Shown: positions 43,238 through 55,202 of the stretch, one piece after another
Layout: each line of letters starts with the position of its first letter
Numbering within the stretch: the first letter of the stretch is position 1
Made by a program: the position numbers and the translations under genes
Notes under the pieces: model-generated
What the model saw: the letters and a program-made list of their open reading frames with translations, nothing else
Told to the model about the DNA's origin: nothing
Databases searched by the model: none
DNA from: Caulobacter sp. Root1455
GTDB lineage: Bacteria; Pseudomonadota; Alphaproteobacteria; Caulobacterales; Caulobacteraceae
DNA length: 64,000 nucleotides
Assembly (NCBI RefSeq): GCF_001426905.1
Contig: NZ_LMFQ01000021.1
Span: 297,558 to 361,557 of the forward strand
Direction: 5' to 3'

Positions 43238-45184
43238 CTAGGGCGCGATGGTCAGTTCGAACGGGGTCGCCGGTAATCCGGTCCGTCCATAGAGATTGAG
43301 GATCGGGCTGTCGGCCCAGGCGAAGCGGACCCTGACCGGCGCGAAGCCGGCCGGGATCGTCAGCCGGACCTGGTCGCCGGCCAGGGCCGCGTCCGCGAAA
43401 CGGCAGGCGCCGCCGGCGTCGCACAGCTCGAACCCGACCGGGCGGGCGTCGGCCTGGACCACCGCCGACTGGTCCAGCCGCACGACCACCGCATCCGCCG
43501 CCCGCGTCGCCGACAGCGGCGCGGGACCGGCCGCGACCAGGCCCGTCTCGCCATAGGCCAGCTTGCGCGCCAGCAGGGCCAGGCGGTGGCCGACCTGCTG
43601 CTTGTTGGCCGGATGGATGTCGTAGATGTCGCCGATGTCGACGGCCGAGGCGAGGCCGACCTTGGGATCGGCCGCGGCGGCCTGGCGCTGGGCGTCGCGA
43701 ACCCCGGCCCAGCCGGACTCGGCCGGCGCGGTCTGGCGCGGTCCGAACGCGGCCAGCTGCACCACCAGGAACGGCAGGTCCGGAGCGTCGAACGACCGGC
43801 GCCAGTCGGCGACCAGGGCCGGCAGCAGGCGGCCATAGGCGGCCGGCTCGGCGACATTGGCCTCGCCCTGGTACCAGGCGAAACCCTTCAGGCCGTAGGG
43901 GATCAGCGGCGCGATCATGCCGTTGCGCAGGGTCGACAGGCCGCTGCTCCCCACCCACGGCGCCGTCGGCGGCAGACCGCTCTGGGCGATGGCGGTCGAG
44001 ACCTTGTAGCGCCAGCTCGCGCCCAGCGGGGCGAACGAACCGTCGTCGAACTTCAGACCCTTCTGGGCCGCCGGTCCCCAGGCCCCGCCGCCGCCGCCGG
44101 CGTCGATGGCCCGCACGGCGATCAGGTTGGGACCGGCCCGCAGCACGCCCGGGGCGATCCTGTACGCGCGCGGCGTGTCCCAGCCCTGCGACGAACCGAT
44201 CTCGCGGCCGTTGACGAAGGTGGTGTCCAGGTCGTCGATCGGGCCCAGCGACAGGGTCGCGCCCTGCCTGGCCTGCTTTTCGGTCAGGACGATCGTCGCC
44301 CGCAGCCAGATCGTGCCGTCGAAGGTCTCAAGGCCTGGGTTGGTCTCCCAGAACTGCTCGGCCGGCATGGTCTTCCAGTCGCGGTCGTCGAAGTCCGGGC
44401 GGCTCCAGGCCGCGGCCTGCGGCTCGACCTTGGCGGCCCAGCGGTCGAGCATGGCGGTCCACTGGGCCATGCCGACGTCCGGCGACCGGGCGTAGTCGGC
44501 CAGCACGGCTAGGCCTTCGTCATAGCCGCCCAGGGCGTGGAGACCCTCGCGGCTGATCCAGTCCTGGATGATCGAACCGCCCCAGGTGGCGTCGATCAGG
44601 CCGATCGGAACGCCGGTGGTCTTCTTGATCTCGCGGCCCATGAAGAAGCAGGCGGCGCTGAAATTGTTGGCCGACTCTGGGGTGGCCGGACGCCAGGCGG
44701 CCTCCTTGGGCAGGGCCGTGGTCGGATTGGGCAGGCTGACGCGGCCGGTCTGCAGCAGGCGGATGTCGGGGTCGGCCGCGTTGGCCGCCTCGGCCTCGCC
44801 GCCCAGCGACCGGCGCAGCGGATATTCCATGTTCGACTGGCCCGAGCACAGCCAGACGTCGCCGACCAGCAGGTCCGAGATGGTCTGGCGCTCGCCGCCG
44901 GCCTGGGTCGTCAGGGTCAGGGCCGCACCCGGTTCGCGGGCCGGAAAGGTCGTCGACCAGCGGCCTTCGGCATCCGCCGTCGCGCTGGCCTTGGCTTCGC
45001 CGAGCGACAGCTCGACGACCGCCCCCGGCCCGGCCGCGCCCCAGACCCGGATCGGCTGGCCGCGCTGCAGGACGGCGTGGTCGGTGAAGACCGGCGCCAG
45101 CAAGGGCGCGGCGGAGACAGTCGTGGCGATTGCGCTGACCGCGGTCGCCGCCAAAAGGCCAAGGATCTTCGAACGCATGGACAT
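43238..45184 (-). CDS. Secreted sialate O-acetylesterase-type esterase
   Basis: 648 residues. The signal ends near TTVSAAP. Ser117 lies in the SGNH/GQSNM signature (LCSGQSNMEYPLRR) and the catalytic Asp/His pair is in the C-terminal part (DIYDIHPANKQQVGHRL). A jelly-roll (galactose-binding-like) insertion follows the middle (FDGTIWLRATIVLTEKQARQG). GH-associated SASA-family esterases remove acetyl groups from sugars; in this cluster acetylated xyloglucan is plausible (inference). It follows the GH3 gene on the same strand, with a perfect inverted repeat in the 153-nt gap. Confidence 0.9.
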   Translation of the reverse strand: MSMRSKILGLLAATAVSAIATTVSAAPLLAPVFTDHAVLQRGQPIRVWGAAGPGAVVELSLGEAKASATADAEGRWSTTFPAREPGAALTLTTQAGGERQTISDLLVGDVWLCSGQSNMEYPLRRSLGGEAEAANAADPDIRLLQTGRVSLPNPTTALPKEAAWRPATPESANNFSAACFFMGREIKKTTGVPIGLIDATWGGSIIQDWISREGLHALGGYDEGLAVLADYARSPDVGMAQWTAMLDRWAAKVEPQAAAWSRPDFDDRDWKTMPAEQFWETNPGLETFDGTIWLRATIVLTEKQARQGATLSLGPIDDLDTTFVNGREIGSSQGWDTPRAYRIAPGVLRAGPNLIAVRAIDAGGGGGAWGPAAQKGLKFDDGSFAPLGASWRYKVSTAIAQSGLPPTAPWVGSSGLSTLRNGMIAPLIPYGLKGFAWYQGEANVAEPAAYGRLLPALVADWRRSFDAPDLPFLVVQLAAFGPRQTAPAESGWAGVRDAQRQAAAADPKVGLASAVDIGDIYDIHPANKQQVGHRLALLARKLAYGETGLVAAGPAPLSATRAADAVVVRLDQSAVVQADARPVGFELCDAGGACRFADAALAGDQVRLTIPAGFAPVRVRFAWADSPILNLYGRTGLPATPFELTIAP

Positions 45185-45200
45185 GACCTATCCCAAAATC

Positions 45201-45325
45201 CGCTCATCCCGGCGAATGCCGGGACCCAGATCCCATAACCGTGTGGCTGATTGGAGCAGCGCTGAGCTCATGGAGCCAGCACTCCGCCATGCCATCTGGG
45301 TCCCGGCATTCGCCGGGATGAGCGG
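45201..45325. repeat. Perfect 32-bp inverted repeat (family F)
   Basis: A 32-bp arm beginning CCGCTCATCCCGGCGAATGC at 45201-45232 is exactly complemented at 45294-45325 with a 61-nt spacer. It lies between the GH3 and esterase genes of the same strand and could attenuate the downstream gene or stabilise the upstream mRNA. Confidence 0.9.
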
Positions 45326-45337
45326 AGACAAAGAGAA

Positions 45338-47809
<2,472 letters not shown>

Positions 47810-47892
47810 AACTCCCCACATTTTATCGTTGAATTCCGACAGCGTTGTCAGTCGCACGCCGACGCAGCCGGAGCAATCTACACGCCCTCATT

Positions 47893-47904
47893 GGTACCGG
47901 TATC
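47893..47904. promoter_or_regulatory. Candidate LacI-type operator in the GH3/GH97 divergent region
   Basis: A TACCGGTA palindrome at 47895-47902 extends to a near dyad GGTACCGGTATC. LacI-family sugar repressors in Caulobacter bind related C/G-centred dyads. It is placed to control both divergent glycosidase sets. A further TTTGT/ACAAA dyad is at 47938-47950. Confidence 0.5.
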
Positions 47905-47937
47905 TAAAAGCTCGACGGCGATCCATACACGGTCTAA

Positions 47938-47950
47938 TTTGTGTGACAAA
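47938..47950. promoter_or_regulatory. Second dyad near the GH97 promoter
   Basis: TTTGT at 47938-47942 and ACAAA at 47946-47950 flank GTG, 36 nt before the GH97 start. Possibly a second regulator site. Confidence 0.35.
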
Positions 47951-47985
47951 TAGAAACGCCCATTGGGCGTCATGGGGGAGACGAC

Positions 47986-49971
47986 ATGCGGGGAATTGCG
48001 GCGAGTCTTGTGTCCGGCGCGGCCCTGGCGGCCCTGGCGGCAGGCCCGGTCGGCGCCGCCGAAAAGCGGCTTTCCTCCCCCGACGGCGCGCTCAGGATCA
48101 CGGTCTCGGACAGCGACGGCCAGGCCCGTTACGCCGTCGCCTACAAGGGCCGCCCCCTGCTGGCGCCCTCCCCGCTGGGCCTGGCGCTCAGCGCCGGCGG
48201 CTCGCTGTCCCACGGCCTGAAGATCACCGGCGCCGTCCCGTCGGCCAGCGACACGACCTACGACCTGGTCGCGGGCAAGACCCGGACGGTCCGCGACCAC
48301 TACAACCAGCTCAGCGTCGATTTCCAGGAGCCCGAGGGCGGCAAGCGCCGGCTGCGGGTGATCGTGCGGGCCTATGACGACGGCGTGGCCTTCCGCTACG
48401 TGCTGCCCCGGCAGGCGGGGCTCGAGACGGTCGACATCCGCAACGAGGAGACCCGCTTCGACTTCCCGGCCGACTACCGCTGCCGGGGCCTGAACCTGGG
48501 CAAGTTCGGGACCAGCCACGAGGGCGAGTTCGATCCGGTCCAGGCCTCGAAGCTCCGCGAGCACAATCTCTATGACGCGCCCCTGGTCTGCGAGGGCGGG
48601 GGCAAGGACGGAGGCGCCGCCTTCGCGATCGCCGAGGCGGACCTGAAGGACTATGCGGGCCTCTACCTGACCGGCCGCGGCGACGGCGGGCTGGGCGTGC
48701 AGGTCAAGCTGTCGCCCAGGCTGGACGAGCCGCGCATCGCCGTGCGCGGCAAGCCCGGCGCCGACATCGTCTCGTCCTGGCGGGTGGTCATGGTCGCGCC
48801 GACCGCCGGCAAGCTGATCGAGAGCAACCTCGTCGCCACCCTCAACCCGCCGACCACCCTGGCCGACACCCGCTGGATCAAGCCCGGCAAGGCCGCCTGG
48901 GACTGGTGGAACGGACCGGTCGTGTCGGGCGTGCCCAAGGCTGGGATGAACGACGCCACGATCAAGGCCTATGTCGACTTCGCGGCCGCCAACGGCCTGG
49001 ACTACATGCTAATCGACGACGGCTGGTACAGGAACAGCGGCGGGGCCGGCACGGTGAAGCCGGGCGCCGACATCACCAAGACCATCCCCGAGATCGACAT
49101 GCCCGGCCTCGTCGCCTACGCGGCCGAACGCAAGGTCGGCCTGTGGGTCTGGGCCCACTGGAAGTCGATGGACGACCAGATGGACGAGGCCCTGGCCCTC
49201 TATGAGAGGTGGGGCCTGAAGGGGATCAAGGTCGACTTCATGGACCGCGACGACCAGGCCATGGTCGACTACTACCACCGCCTGCTGACCAAGGCCGGCC
49301 AGCATCATCTGATGGTCGACCTGCACGGCGCCTATCACCCCACGGGCCTGACCCGCACCTATCCGCACTACCTGACCCAGGAAGGCGTGCTGGGCGCGGA
49401 GTACAACAAGTGGAGCCGGCGGATCACCGCCACCCACAACGTCACCCTGCCCTACACCCGCATGCTGCTGGGCCCGATGGACTACACGCCGGGCGGCTTC
49501 CGCAACGTGGCGCCGGCGGCGTTCAAGCCGCGCAACGACCTGCCGTTCGTACAGACAACGCGCGGTCAGGCCCTGGCCCTGTACGTGGTCTATGACAGCC
49601 CGTTCGGCCTGGTGTCCGACAGTCCCGACACCTACCGCGACAGCCCGGCCGGCCTGGACTTCGTCAGCGCGGCCCCGACCACCTGGGACGAAACCCGGTT
49701 CGTCGCCGGCGAGATCGGCCAGTCGATCGTGCTGGCCCGCCGCAAGGGCGCGGACTGGTGGATCGGCGCCATGACCAATGAGGCCGGACGGACCGTGAAG
49801 GTCCCGCTGGGCTTCCTGGGAACCGGCGCCTTCACCGCCGACATCCGCCAGGACGGCGCGGCGCCGACCGATCTCGCCGCCTCGAAGCGGACGGTGAAGG
49901 CCGGCGACGTCCTGACCCTCAAGCTCGCGCCCAGCGGCGGCGCGGCCGTCCATCTGACCCCCGCCCCCTAG
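47986..49971 (+). CDS. Secreted family 97 glycoside hydrolase (alpha-glucosidase/alpha-galactosidase)
   Basis: 661 residues. The signal ends near GPVGAAEKR. The GH97 N-terminal beta-sandwich (SSPDGALRITVSD, VAFRYVLP) leads to the catalytic barrel: WDWWNGP, YMLIDDGWYRNSGG, GLKGIKVDFMDRDDQAMVDYYHRL, then a C-terminal sheet. GH97 includes inverting alpha-glucosidases and retaining alpha-galactosidases; this one has the Asp in KVDFMD where retaining members carry the nucleophile, so alpha-galactosidase is favoured. That would fit galactose side chains of xyloglucan (inference). It heads a three-gene operon. Confidence 0.93.
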   Translation: MRGIAASLVSGAALAALAAGPVGAAEKRLSSPDGALRITVSDSDGQARYAVAYKGRPLLAPSPLGLALSAGGSLSHGLKITGAVPSASDTTYDLVAGKTRTVRDHYNQLSVDFQEPEGGKRRLRVIVRAYDDGVAFRYVLPRQAGLETVDIRNEETRFDFPADYRCRGLNLGKFGTSHEGEFDPVQASKLREHNLYDAPLVCEGGGKDGGAAFAIAEADLKDYAGLYLTGRGDGGLGVQVKLSPRLDEPRIAVRGKPGADIVSSWRVVMVAPTAGKLIESNLVATLNPPTTLADTRWIKPGKAAWDWWNGPVVSGVPKAGMNDATIKAYVDFAAANGLDYMLIDDGWYRNSGGAGTVKPGADITKTIPEIDMPGLVAYAAERKVGLWVWAHWKSMDDQMDEALALYERWGLKGIKVDFMDRDDQAMVDYYHRLLTKAGQHHLMVDLHGAYHPTGLTRTYPHYLTQEGVLGAEYNKWSRRITATHNVTLPYTRMLLGPMDYTPGGFRNVAPAAFKPRNDLPFVQTTRGQALALYVVYDSPFGLVSDSPDTYRDSPAGLDFVSAAPTTWDETRFVAGEIGQSIVLARRKGADWWIGAMTNEAGRTVKVPLGFLGTGAFTADIRQDGAAPTDLAASKRTVKAGDVLTLKLAPSGGAAVHLTPAP

Positions 49972-49985
49972 ACGGAAGTTCCCGC

Positions 49986-52208
49986 TTGTCCTCCTTCAAA
50001 ACCCTCCTCGCCCTGGCCGCGGCCGCCGGCGCGCTGGCCCTGGCCGCGCCCGGCCTGGCCGCGCCGCCGGTGGCTCAGCCCTATAGCTGGAACACCGTCG
50101 AGGTGCTGGGCGGCGGCTTCGTCAGCGGGGTGGTCTATCACCCCACTGAAAAGGGGCTGGTCTATATCCGCACCGACATCGGCGGCGCCTATCGCCTGGA
50201 CCGGGCGACCCGCCGCTGGATCGCCCTGAACGACGACCTCAAGCGCGCCGACGGCCAGCTGGCCGGAGCGCTGAGCCTGGCCGTCGATCCGCGCGACCCG
50301 AACCGGCTCTACATGGCGGCCGGCGAATATACCGGGCCCAATGCGCGCGGCGGCGCGGTGCTGCGCTCCACCGACCGGGGCGCGACCTGGCTGAAGACCG
50401 AGCTGCCGGTCAAGATCGGCGGCAACGAGGACGGCCGCAACACCGGCGAGCGGCTGATGGTCGATCCCGCCCAGGGCGCGGTGCTGTTCCTGGGCGCCAA
50501 GGACGGCCTCTATCGCAGCGCCGACCACGGCGAGACCTGGTCGCGGGTCGAGGGCTTTCCGCGCGTCCACGTCACGCTGACGGCCTTCGACCCCGTCGAG
50601 AAGACCAGGACCGGCGAAACGGCGATCGTCTATGCCGGCTTCGCCACGGCGCCCAAGGACGGGATGAGCGGCGGCGGCTTGCTGGTCAGCACGGACGGCG
50701 GCAGGAGCTGGGGCCTGGTCAGCGGCCAGCCGAAGGGCCTGATCCCGCACCACCTGGCGCTGGACGCCAAGGGCGGGGTCTATGTCGCCTACGGCAATGG
50801 CCTCGGGCCCAACGGCGTGACCAACGGGGCGGTCTGGAAGATGGACCCCGACAGCGGGGCCTGGACCGACATCACCCCGATCAGGCCCGGCGGGGCCGAC
50901 GTGTTCGGCTATGGCGGGCTCAGCCTGGACCCGGCCCATCCCGGCGTCGTCGTGGTCTCGACCCTCGACCGCTGGAACATGGGCGACGAGGTCTTCCGCA
51001 GCACCGACGGCGGCAAGAGCTGGAAGGGTCTGCGCGACAGGTCCGAGCACGACACCGGCGGCGCGCCCTGGGTGCGCGGCCTGGAGGCCAAGGCCGGCCG
51101 CGCCATGGGCCACTGGATCGGCGACATCGACATCGACCCGACCAATCCCGACGAGGCGATCTATGTCACCGGCTACGGCCTGTGGCGGACGCAGGACCTG
51201 ACCGAGGCCGACCGCTCGGGCCGCACCCACTGGCGCTTCGACGACGAGGGGCTGGAGGAGACGGTGGCCCTGGAGTTGGTCTCGCCTCCCAACGGAGCCC
51301 CCCTGATCAGCACGATCGGCGACATCGGCGGCTTCCGCCACGACGACCTGAACAGCGCGGCCCGCAGCCGCTATTTCGACCCGCACGGCGGCACCAATCG
51401 CGGCCTCGACTACGCCGAATTGGAGCCCAGCATTCTTGTTCGAACAAGCGACCCGACGCCGACCGCCGGTTTCCGCTCGACCGACGGTGGCAAGACCTGG
51501 AAGGCCTTCGCCGCCTCGCCGCCGCGCGACGCCCACATCCACACCGGCCGCATCGCCCTGTCGGCCGACGGCCAGCGGATGGTCTGGGCCATGCGCAACG
51601 CCGTTCCTTACGTCTCCAGCGACGACGGCAGGACTTGGCGGCCCGTGCAGGGCGTCACCAAGTCCGAGCGCCCCGACTTCACCCCGGCCTCGGACCGGGT
51701 GAACCCGCTACGGTTCTACGTCTATGACGCGGCCCAGGGCGCGGTGCTGGCCAGCGCCGACGGCGGCGAAACGTTCAAGGTCACGGCCCGCGACCTGCCG
51801 AGGGGCGGCCCGCTGAAGGCCGTCCCCGGCGTCGAGGGCGAGCTGTGGCTGCCCACCGCCCAGGGCCTGATGCGCTCGACCGACGGCGGCGCCGGCTTCA
51901 AGGCCGTCAGCGGCGTCGGCGACGCGGGCCTGGTCGGGTTCGGCAAGGCCGCGCCGGGCCAGACCCATCCGGCGGTGTTCGTCTGGGGCAAGGTCGGCGG
52001 GGTCGAGGGCCTGTTCCGCTCCGACGACGTCGGCAAGACCTGGGTCAAGCTGCACGACGATCCCAAGGGGCCCCATTGGGGCTTCGCCGAGCTGCGGGCC
52101 CTGACCGGCGATCCGAACCGCTTCGGCCGCGTCTATCTCGGCGTCCACGGCCGAGGCATCCTCTACGGCGATCCGCAAGCAAACGCTTCGGCGCCTGTCC
52201 AGCCTTAG
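49986..52208 (+). CDS. Secreted GH74-type xyloglucanase
   Basis: 740 residues from a TTG start at 49986 with GGAAG upstream, 14 nt after the GH97 stop. After the signal (ALAAPGLAAPP) comes the diagnostic GH74 opening GGGFVSGVVYHPTEKGLVYIRTDIGGAYR with the catalytic Asp. The two seven-bladed propellers are marked by repeated Asp-box motifs (STDRGATW, SADHGETW, STDGGKSW, STDGGKTW, SSDDGRTW, SADGGETF). GH74 enzymes cleave the beta-1,4-glucan backbone of xyloglucan, either endo or from reducing ends. It is the enzyme that points most directly to a xyloglucan locus. Confidence 0.93.
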   Translation: MSSFKTLLALAAAAGALALAAPGLAAPPVAQPYSWNTVEVLGGGFVSGVVYHPTEKGLVYIRTDIGGAYRLDRATRRWIALNDDLKRADGQLAGALSLAVDPRDPNRLYMAAGEYTGPNARGGAVLRSTDRGATWLKTELPVKIGGNEDGRNTGERLMVDPAQGAVLFLGAKDGLYRSADHGETWSRVEGFPRVHVTLTAFDPVEKTRTGETAIVYAGFATAPKDGMSGGGLLVSTDGGRSWGLVSGQPKGLIPHHLALDAKGGVYVAYGNGLGPNGVTNGAVWKMDPDSGAWTDITPIRPGGADVFGYGGLSLDPAHPGVVVVSTLDRWNMGDEVFRSTDGGKSWKGLRDRSEHDTGGAPWVRGLEAKAGRAMGHWIGDIDIDPTNPDEAIYVTGYGLWRTQDLTEADRSGRTHWRFDDEGLEETVALELVSPPNGAPLISTIGDIGGFRHDDLNSAARSRYFDPHGGTNRGLDYAELEPSILVRTSDPTPTAGFRSTDGGKTWKAFAASPPRDAHIHTGRIALSADGQRMVWAMRNAVPYVSSDDGRTWRPVQGVTKSERPDFTPASDRVNPLRFYVYDAAQGAVLASADGGETFKVTARDLPRGGPLKAVPGVEGELWLPTAQGLMRSTDGGAGFKAVSGVGDAGLVGFGKAAPGQTHPAVFVWGKVGGVEGLFRSDDVGKTWVKLHDDPKGPHWGFAELRALTGDPNRFGRVYLGVHGRGILYGDPQANASAPVQP

Positions 52209-52216
52209 GGATCGTC

Positions 52217-53842
52217 ATGAGCTTCAATCGCCGCGACCTGCTGAACCTCGGCGCCGGCCTGGCCGCCGCCTCCGCCACGCCCGCCCTCGCCGCCCCGAAA
52301 GGCGGCTTCCAGCCCAACTGGGAGTCGCTGGCCGACGGCTACAAGACCCCCGACTGGTTCCGCGACGCCAAGCTGGGGATCTGGTCGCACTGGGGCCCGC
52401 AATGCGTGCCCGAGTACGGCGACTGGTACGGCCGCCAGATGTATATCCAGGGCAATCCGGTCTACGAGCACCACGTCAAGACCTACGGCCACCCCACGAC
52501 CTTCGGCTTCATGGAGTTCATCCCCCGCTGGAAGGCGCAGAACTGGGATCCGGAAGGCCTGATGAAGAAGTACCAGGCCGCCGGGGCGAAGTACTTCATG
52601 TCGATGGCCAACCACCACGACAACCTCGACATGTTCGCCAGCCGCCACCATGCCTGGAACACCCTGCGCGTCGGTCCGGGGCGGGACATCGTCGGGACCT
52701 GGGAGAAGGTCGCCCGCGCCCACGGCCTGCGCTTCGGCGTCTCCAACCACTCGGCCCATGCCTGGCACTGGTGGCAGACCGCCTACGGCTACGACGCCGA
52801 GGGCCCGCTGAAGGGCCGGCGCTACGACGCCTATCGACTGACCAAGGCCGACGGCAAGGGCAAGTGGTGGCAGGGGTTGGACCCGCAGGAGCTCTACACC
52901 GGCCGCAACATGCTGATCCCCGACGGGATCGACAGCATCAAGGCCGCCAACGCCTGGCACGACGCCCGTGACGGCGAGTGGATCGAAACCCCGCCGCCGA
53001 ACAATCCGAGCTTCACCCAGAACTGGCTGGCGCGCCAGAACGACCTGGTCGACCGCTACCGGCCCGACCTGGTCTACTTCGACAACACCACCCTGCCGCT
53101 TGGCCAGGCCGGGCTGTCGGCCACCGCCCACTATTACAACCAGGCCCGCGCCTGGCGCGGCGCGACCGACGTGGTGGTGACCGGCAAGAAGCTCAGCCCT
53201 TTGCAACGCCGGGGCATCGTCGAGGACGTCGAGCGCGGCTTCTCCGACCGCCTGCGGTCCGAGCCCTGGCAGACCGACACCTGCATCGGCAACTGGCACT
53301 ACGACCGCGGGCTCTACGACCGCGACGGCTACAAGAGCGCCAGGGACGTGATCCAGCGATTGGTCGACGTGGTCAGCAAGAACGGCTGCCTGCTGGTCTC
53401 GATCCCCATGCGCGGCGACGGCACGATCGACGACAAGGAGGAGAAGGTGCTGGAAGGCATGGCCGGCTGGATCGCCGTCAACGGCCCGGCGATCTACGCC
53501 TCGCGGCCCTGGCGAATCTATGGCGAGGGCCCGACGCGGCTGGTCGAGGGCGTGATGAACGAGGGTGACGCCAAGCCGTTCGAGGCCGCCGACATCCGGT
53601 TCACGACCAAGGCCGGCGACCTCTACGCCCTGCCGATGGCGTGGCCGGACGGCGAGCTGGTGATCGAGAGCCTGGCGACCTCCGGCCCGACCAGCGCGGG
53701 CGAGGTGCGGCGGGTGGAACTGCTGGGCTCGCCCGAGCCGCTGGCGTTCAAGCGGGATGGCAAGGGGTTGCGGGTGGTCTTGCCCAGGGCGCGACCGGCG
53801 TTCACGCCGGTGGTGAAGATCTCGGGGCCTGGGTTGGTGTAA
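52217..53842 (+). CDS. Secreted GH29 alpha-L-fucosidase
   Basis: 541 residues. A twin-arginine-like signal (NRRDLLNLGAGLAAASATPALA) opens the protein. GH29 landmarks are WFRDAKLGIWSHWGPQ, KYFMSMANHHDNLDMF and the catalytic nucleophile region RPDLVYFDNTTLP; the C-terminal part is a beta-sandwich. It starts 8 nt after the GH74 gene. The enzyme would remove fucose from xyloglucan side chains. It ends at a family D repeat that may act as terminator. Confidence 0.92.
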   Translation: MSFNRRDLLNLGAGLAAASATPALAAPKGGFQPNWESLADGYKTPDWFRDAKLGIWSHWGPQCVPEYGDWYGRQMYIQGNPVYEHHVKTYGHPTTFGFMEFIPRWKAQNWDPEGLMKKYQAAGAKYFMSMANHHDNLDMFASRHHAWNTLRVGPGRDIVGTWEKVARAHGLRFGVSNHSAHAWHWWQTAYGYDAEGPLKGRRYDAYRLTKADGKGKWWQGLDPQELYTGRNMLIPDGIDSIKAANAWHDARDGEWIETPPPNNPSFTQNWLARQNDLVDRYRPDLVYFDNTTLPLGQAGLSATAHYYNQARAWRGATDVVVTGKKLSPLQRRGIVEDVERGFSDRLRSEPWQTDTCIGNWHYDRGLYDRDGYKSARDVIQRLVDVVSKNGCLLVSIPMRGDGTIDDKEEKVLEGMAGWIAVNGPAIYASRPWRIYGEGPTRLVEGVMNEGDAKPFEAADIRFTTKAGDLYALPMAWPDGELVIESLATSGPTSAGEVRRVELLGSPEPLAFKRDGKGLRVVLPRARPAFTPVVKISGPGLV

Positions 53843-53964
53843 CCACTTGCCCCCGACGGGTCGCTTCGCGACCGTCTTCCCCCACAGGGGGAAGAGGAAG
53901 ACGCGCGTCCTCCGCCCCCTGTGGGGGCGGACAGACCGCGAAGCGGTCAGGTGGGGGCAAGTGG
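53843..53964. repeat. Family D intergenic palindromic repeat
   Basis: Perfect 12-bp outer arms (CCACTTGCCCCC and its complement ending at 53964) enclose inner arms GGTCGCTTCGCGACC and CCGCGAAGCGG, and a CCCCCACAGGGGG hairpin. It begins right after the fucosidase stop, so it may also end the operon transcript. Confidence 0.88.
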
Positions 53965-54030
53965 GTGAGCCGCCGACGCATTGACGCTCTCTACGGCAAC
54001 CTCCCAGACTGCCGGAAAAAGGAAACGCCA

Positions 54031-54792
54031 ATGACCACCCTCGCCGGCCGCACGATCCTGATCACCGGCGCCTCCTCGGGCATCGGCGCCGCCTTCGCCC
54101 GGGCCGCCGCCGAGGCCGGGGCCAAGGTCGCCGCCGCCGCGCGCCGGGCCGACAAGCTGCAAACCCTCGTGGCCGAGATCACCGCCGCCGGCGGGACCGC
54201 CCAGGCCTTCGCCATGGACGTCGAGGACGAGGCCTCGGTCATCGCCGGTTACGACGCGGTCGAGGCCGCGTTCGGTGCGCCGGAGTCGGTGATCGCCAAC
54301 GCCGGGATCAACATCGAGGGCTCGGCGCTGGACATCGCGATCGAGGACTTCGACAAGGTCCTGGCCGTCAACACCCGCGGCGTCTTCCTGACCGCCCGCG
54401 AAGGCGCGCGGCGGATGATCAGGGCCGGCAGCCCGGCCAGCGAGCGCGGCCGCATCGTGCTGGTGGCCTCGATCGGCGCGCACAAGGTGCTGCCGGGCCT
54501 GACCGCCTACGCCGCCTCCAAGGCCGCCACCGCCCACATGGGCAAGAGCCTGGCCCGCGAATGGGCGCGCAAGGGGATCAACGTCAACGTCCTATGCCCC
54601 GGCTACATCAAGACCGAGCTGAACGCGGCGTGGTTCGACAGCGAAGGCGGCCAAAAGCTGGTCTCGACCTTCCCGCGCAAGCGGCTGATGGAGACGAGCG
54701 ACCTGGAGGCGATGGCGCTGTATCTCGCGTCCGACGAAGCGCGAGCGGTGACGGGGTCGGTGTTCACCGTCGATGACGGACAGTCGCTGTAA
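54031..54792 (+). CDS. Short-chain dehydrogenase/reductase
   Basis: 253 residues. The cofactor motif is TGASSGIG (Gly13-Gly19), the adenine side has AMDVEDEASV and NAGINIEG. The catalytic triad is Ser147, Tyr160, Lys164 (YAASK). AAGGA lies upstream of the ATG. The N-terminal ARRADKL after the second strand is a typical NADP(H)-preferring basic site. It may reduce a sugar-derived or acyl substrate; nothing in the neighbourhood identifies it. It is separated from the glycosidase operon by a repeat element. Confidence 0.93.
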   Translation: MTTLAGRTILITGASSGIGAAFARAAAEAGAKVAAAARRADKLQTLVAEITAAGGTAQAFAMDVEDEASVIAGYDAVEAAFGAPESVIANAGINIEGSALDIAIEDFDKVLAVNTRGVFLTAREGARRMIRAGSPASERGRIVLVASIGAHKVLPGLTAYAASKAATAHMGKSLAREWARKGINVNVLCPGYIKTELNAAWFDSEGGQKLVSTFPRKRLMETSDLEAMALYLASDEARAVTGSVFTVDDGQSL

Positions 54793-54795
54793 ATC

Positions 54796-54953
54796 ACCCT
54801 CTCCCGGAGGGGAGAAGGAGGGGCCCGCGCCGCAGGCGTGGGAGGATGAGGGGTGACGCCGTTGGCCGGAGCGCCGGCACGCCGGCAGACTCAGAATCCC
54901 CTCACCCTCCCACCGCTACGCGGTGGGCCCCTCCCTCTCCCCATGGGAGAGGG
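54796..54953. repeat. Family E intergenic palindromic repeat
   Basis: CACCCTCTCCC near 54796 pairs with GGGAGAGGG near 54945. Inner words GGAGGGGCCCGCGCCGCAGG and CCTCCCACCGCTACGCGG are partial complements. It is a looser dyad than families A-D, lying before a small gene. Confidence 0.7.
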
Positions 54954-55007
54954 TTTCCGTCAGCGTCCCCACACTGTAGACCACCTGCCTCACCCAAGGA
55001 GCCTTCC

Positions 55008-55199
55008 ATGCCCGACACCATCAAGCGCGGCGTCACCGTCGACCAGAAGCTGAAGGCTCATCGCTACCTGGCGACGCTGACCGCCGCCCGCGCCGCCGAC
55101 GTGGCCAAGGCCGCCAAGGCCCGCCTGGCCAAGCATCCGACCGGCCGCGACGAAGCCATCGACGCCGCCTATGCCGACCTGAGCGCCAAACAGAAATAG
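55008..55199 (+). CDS. Small hypothetical protein, 63 residues
   Basis: From the ATG at 55008 with AAGGAG 7 nt upstream. It is a basic, Ala-rich helical protein: KRGVTVDQKLKAHRYLATLT, then ARAADVAKAAKARLAKHPTG. No cysteine or signal peptide. The clean ribosome-binding site and G/C-rich third positions support a real gene. No family recognised; possibly DNA- or RNA-associated because of its Lys/Arg content (inference). Confidence 0.7.
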   Translation: MPDTIKRGVTVDQKLKAHRYLATLTAARAADVAKAAKARLAKHPTGRDEAIDAAYADLSAKQK

Positions 55200-55202
55200 A
55201 CC

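Noticed and set aside
43004-43276. 90-codon plus-strand frame near the GC hairpin
   Set aside because: Starts within the hairpin region, overlaps the esterase end and has no ribosome-binding site.
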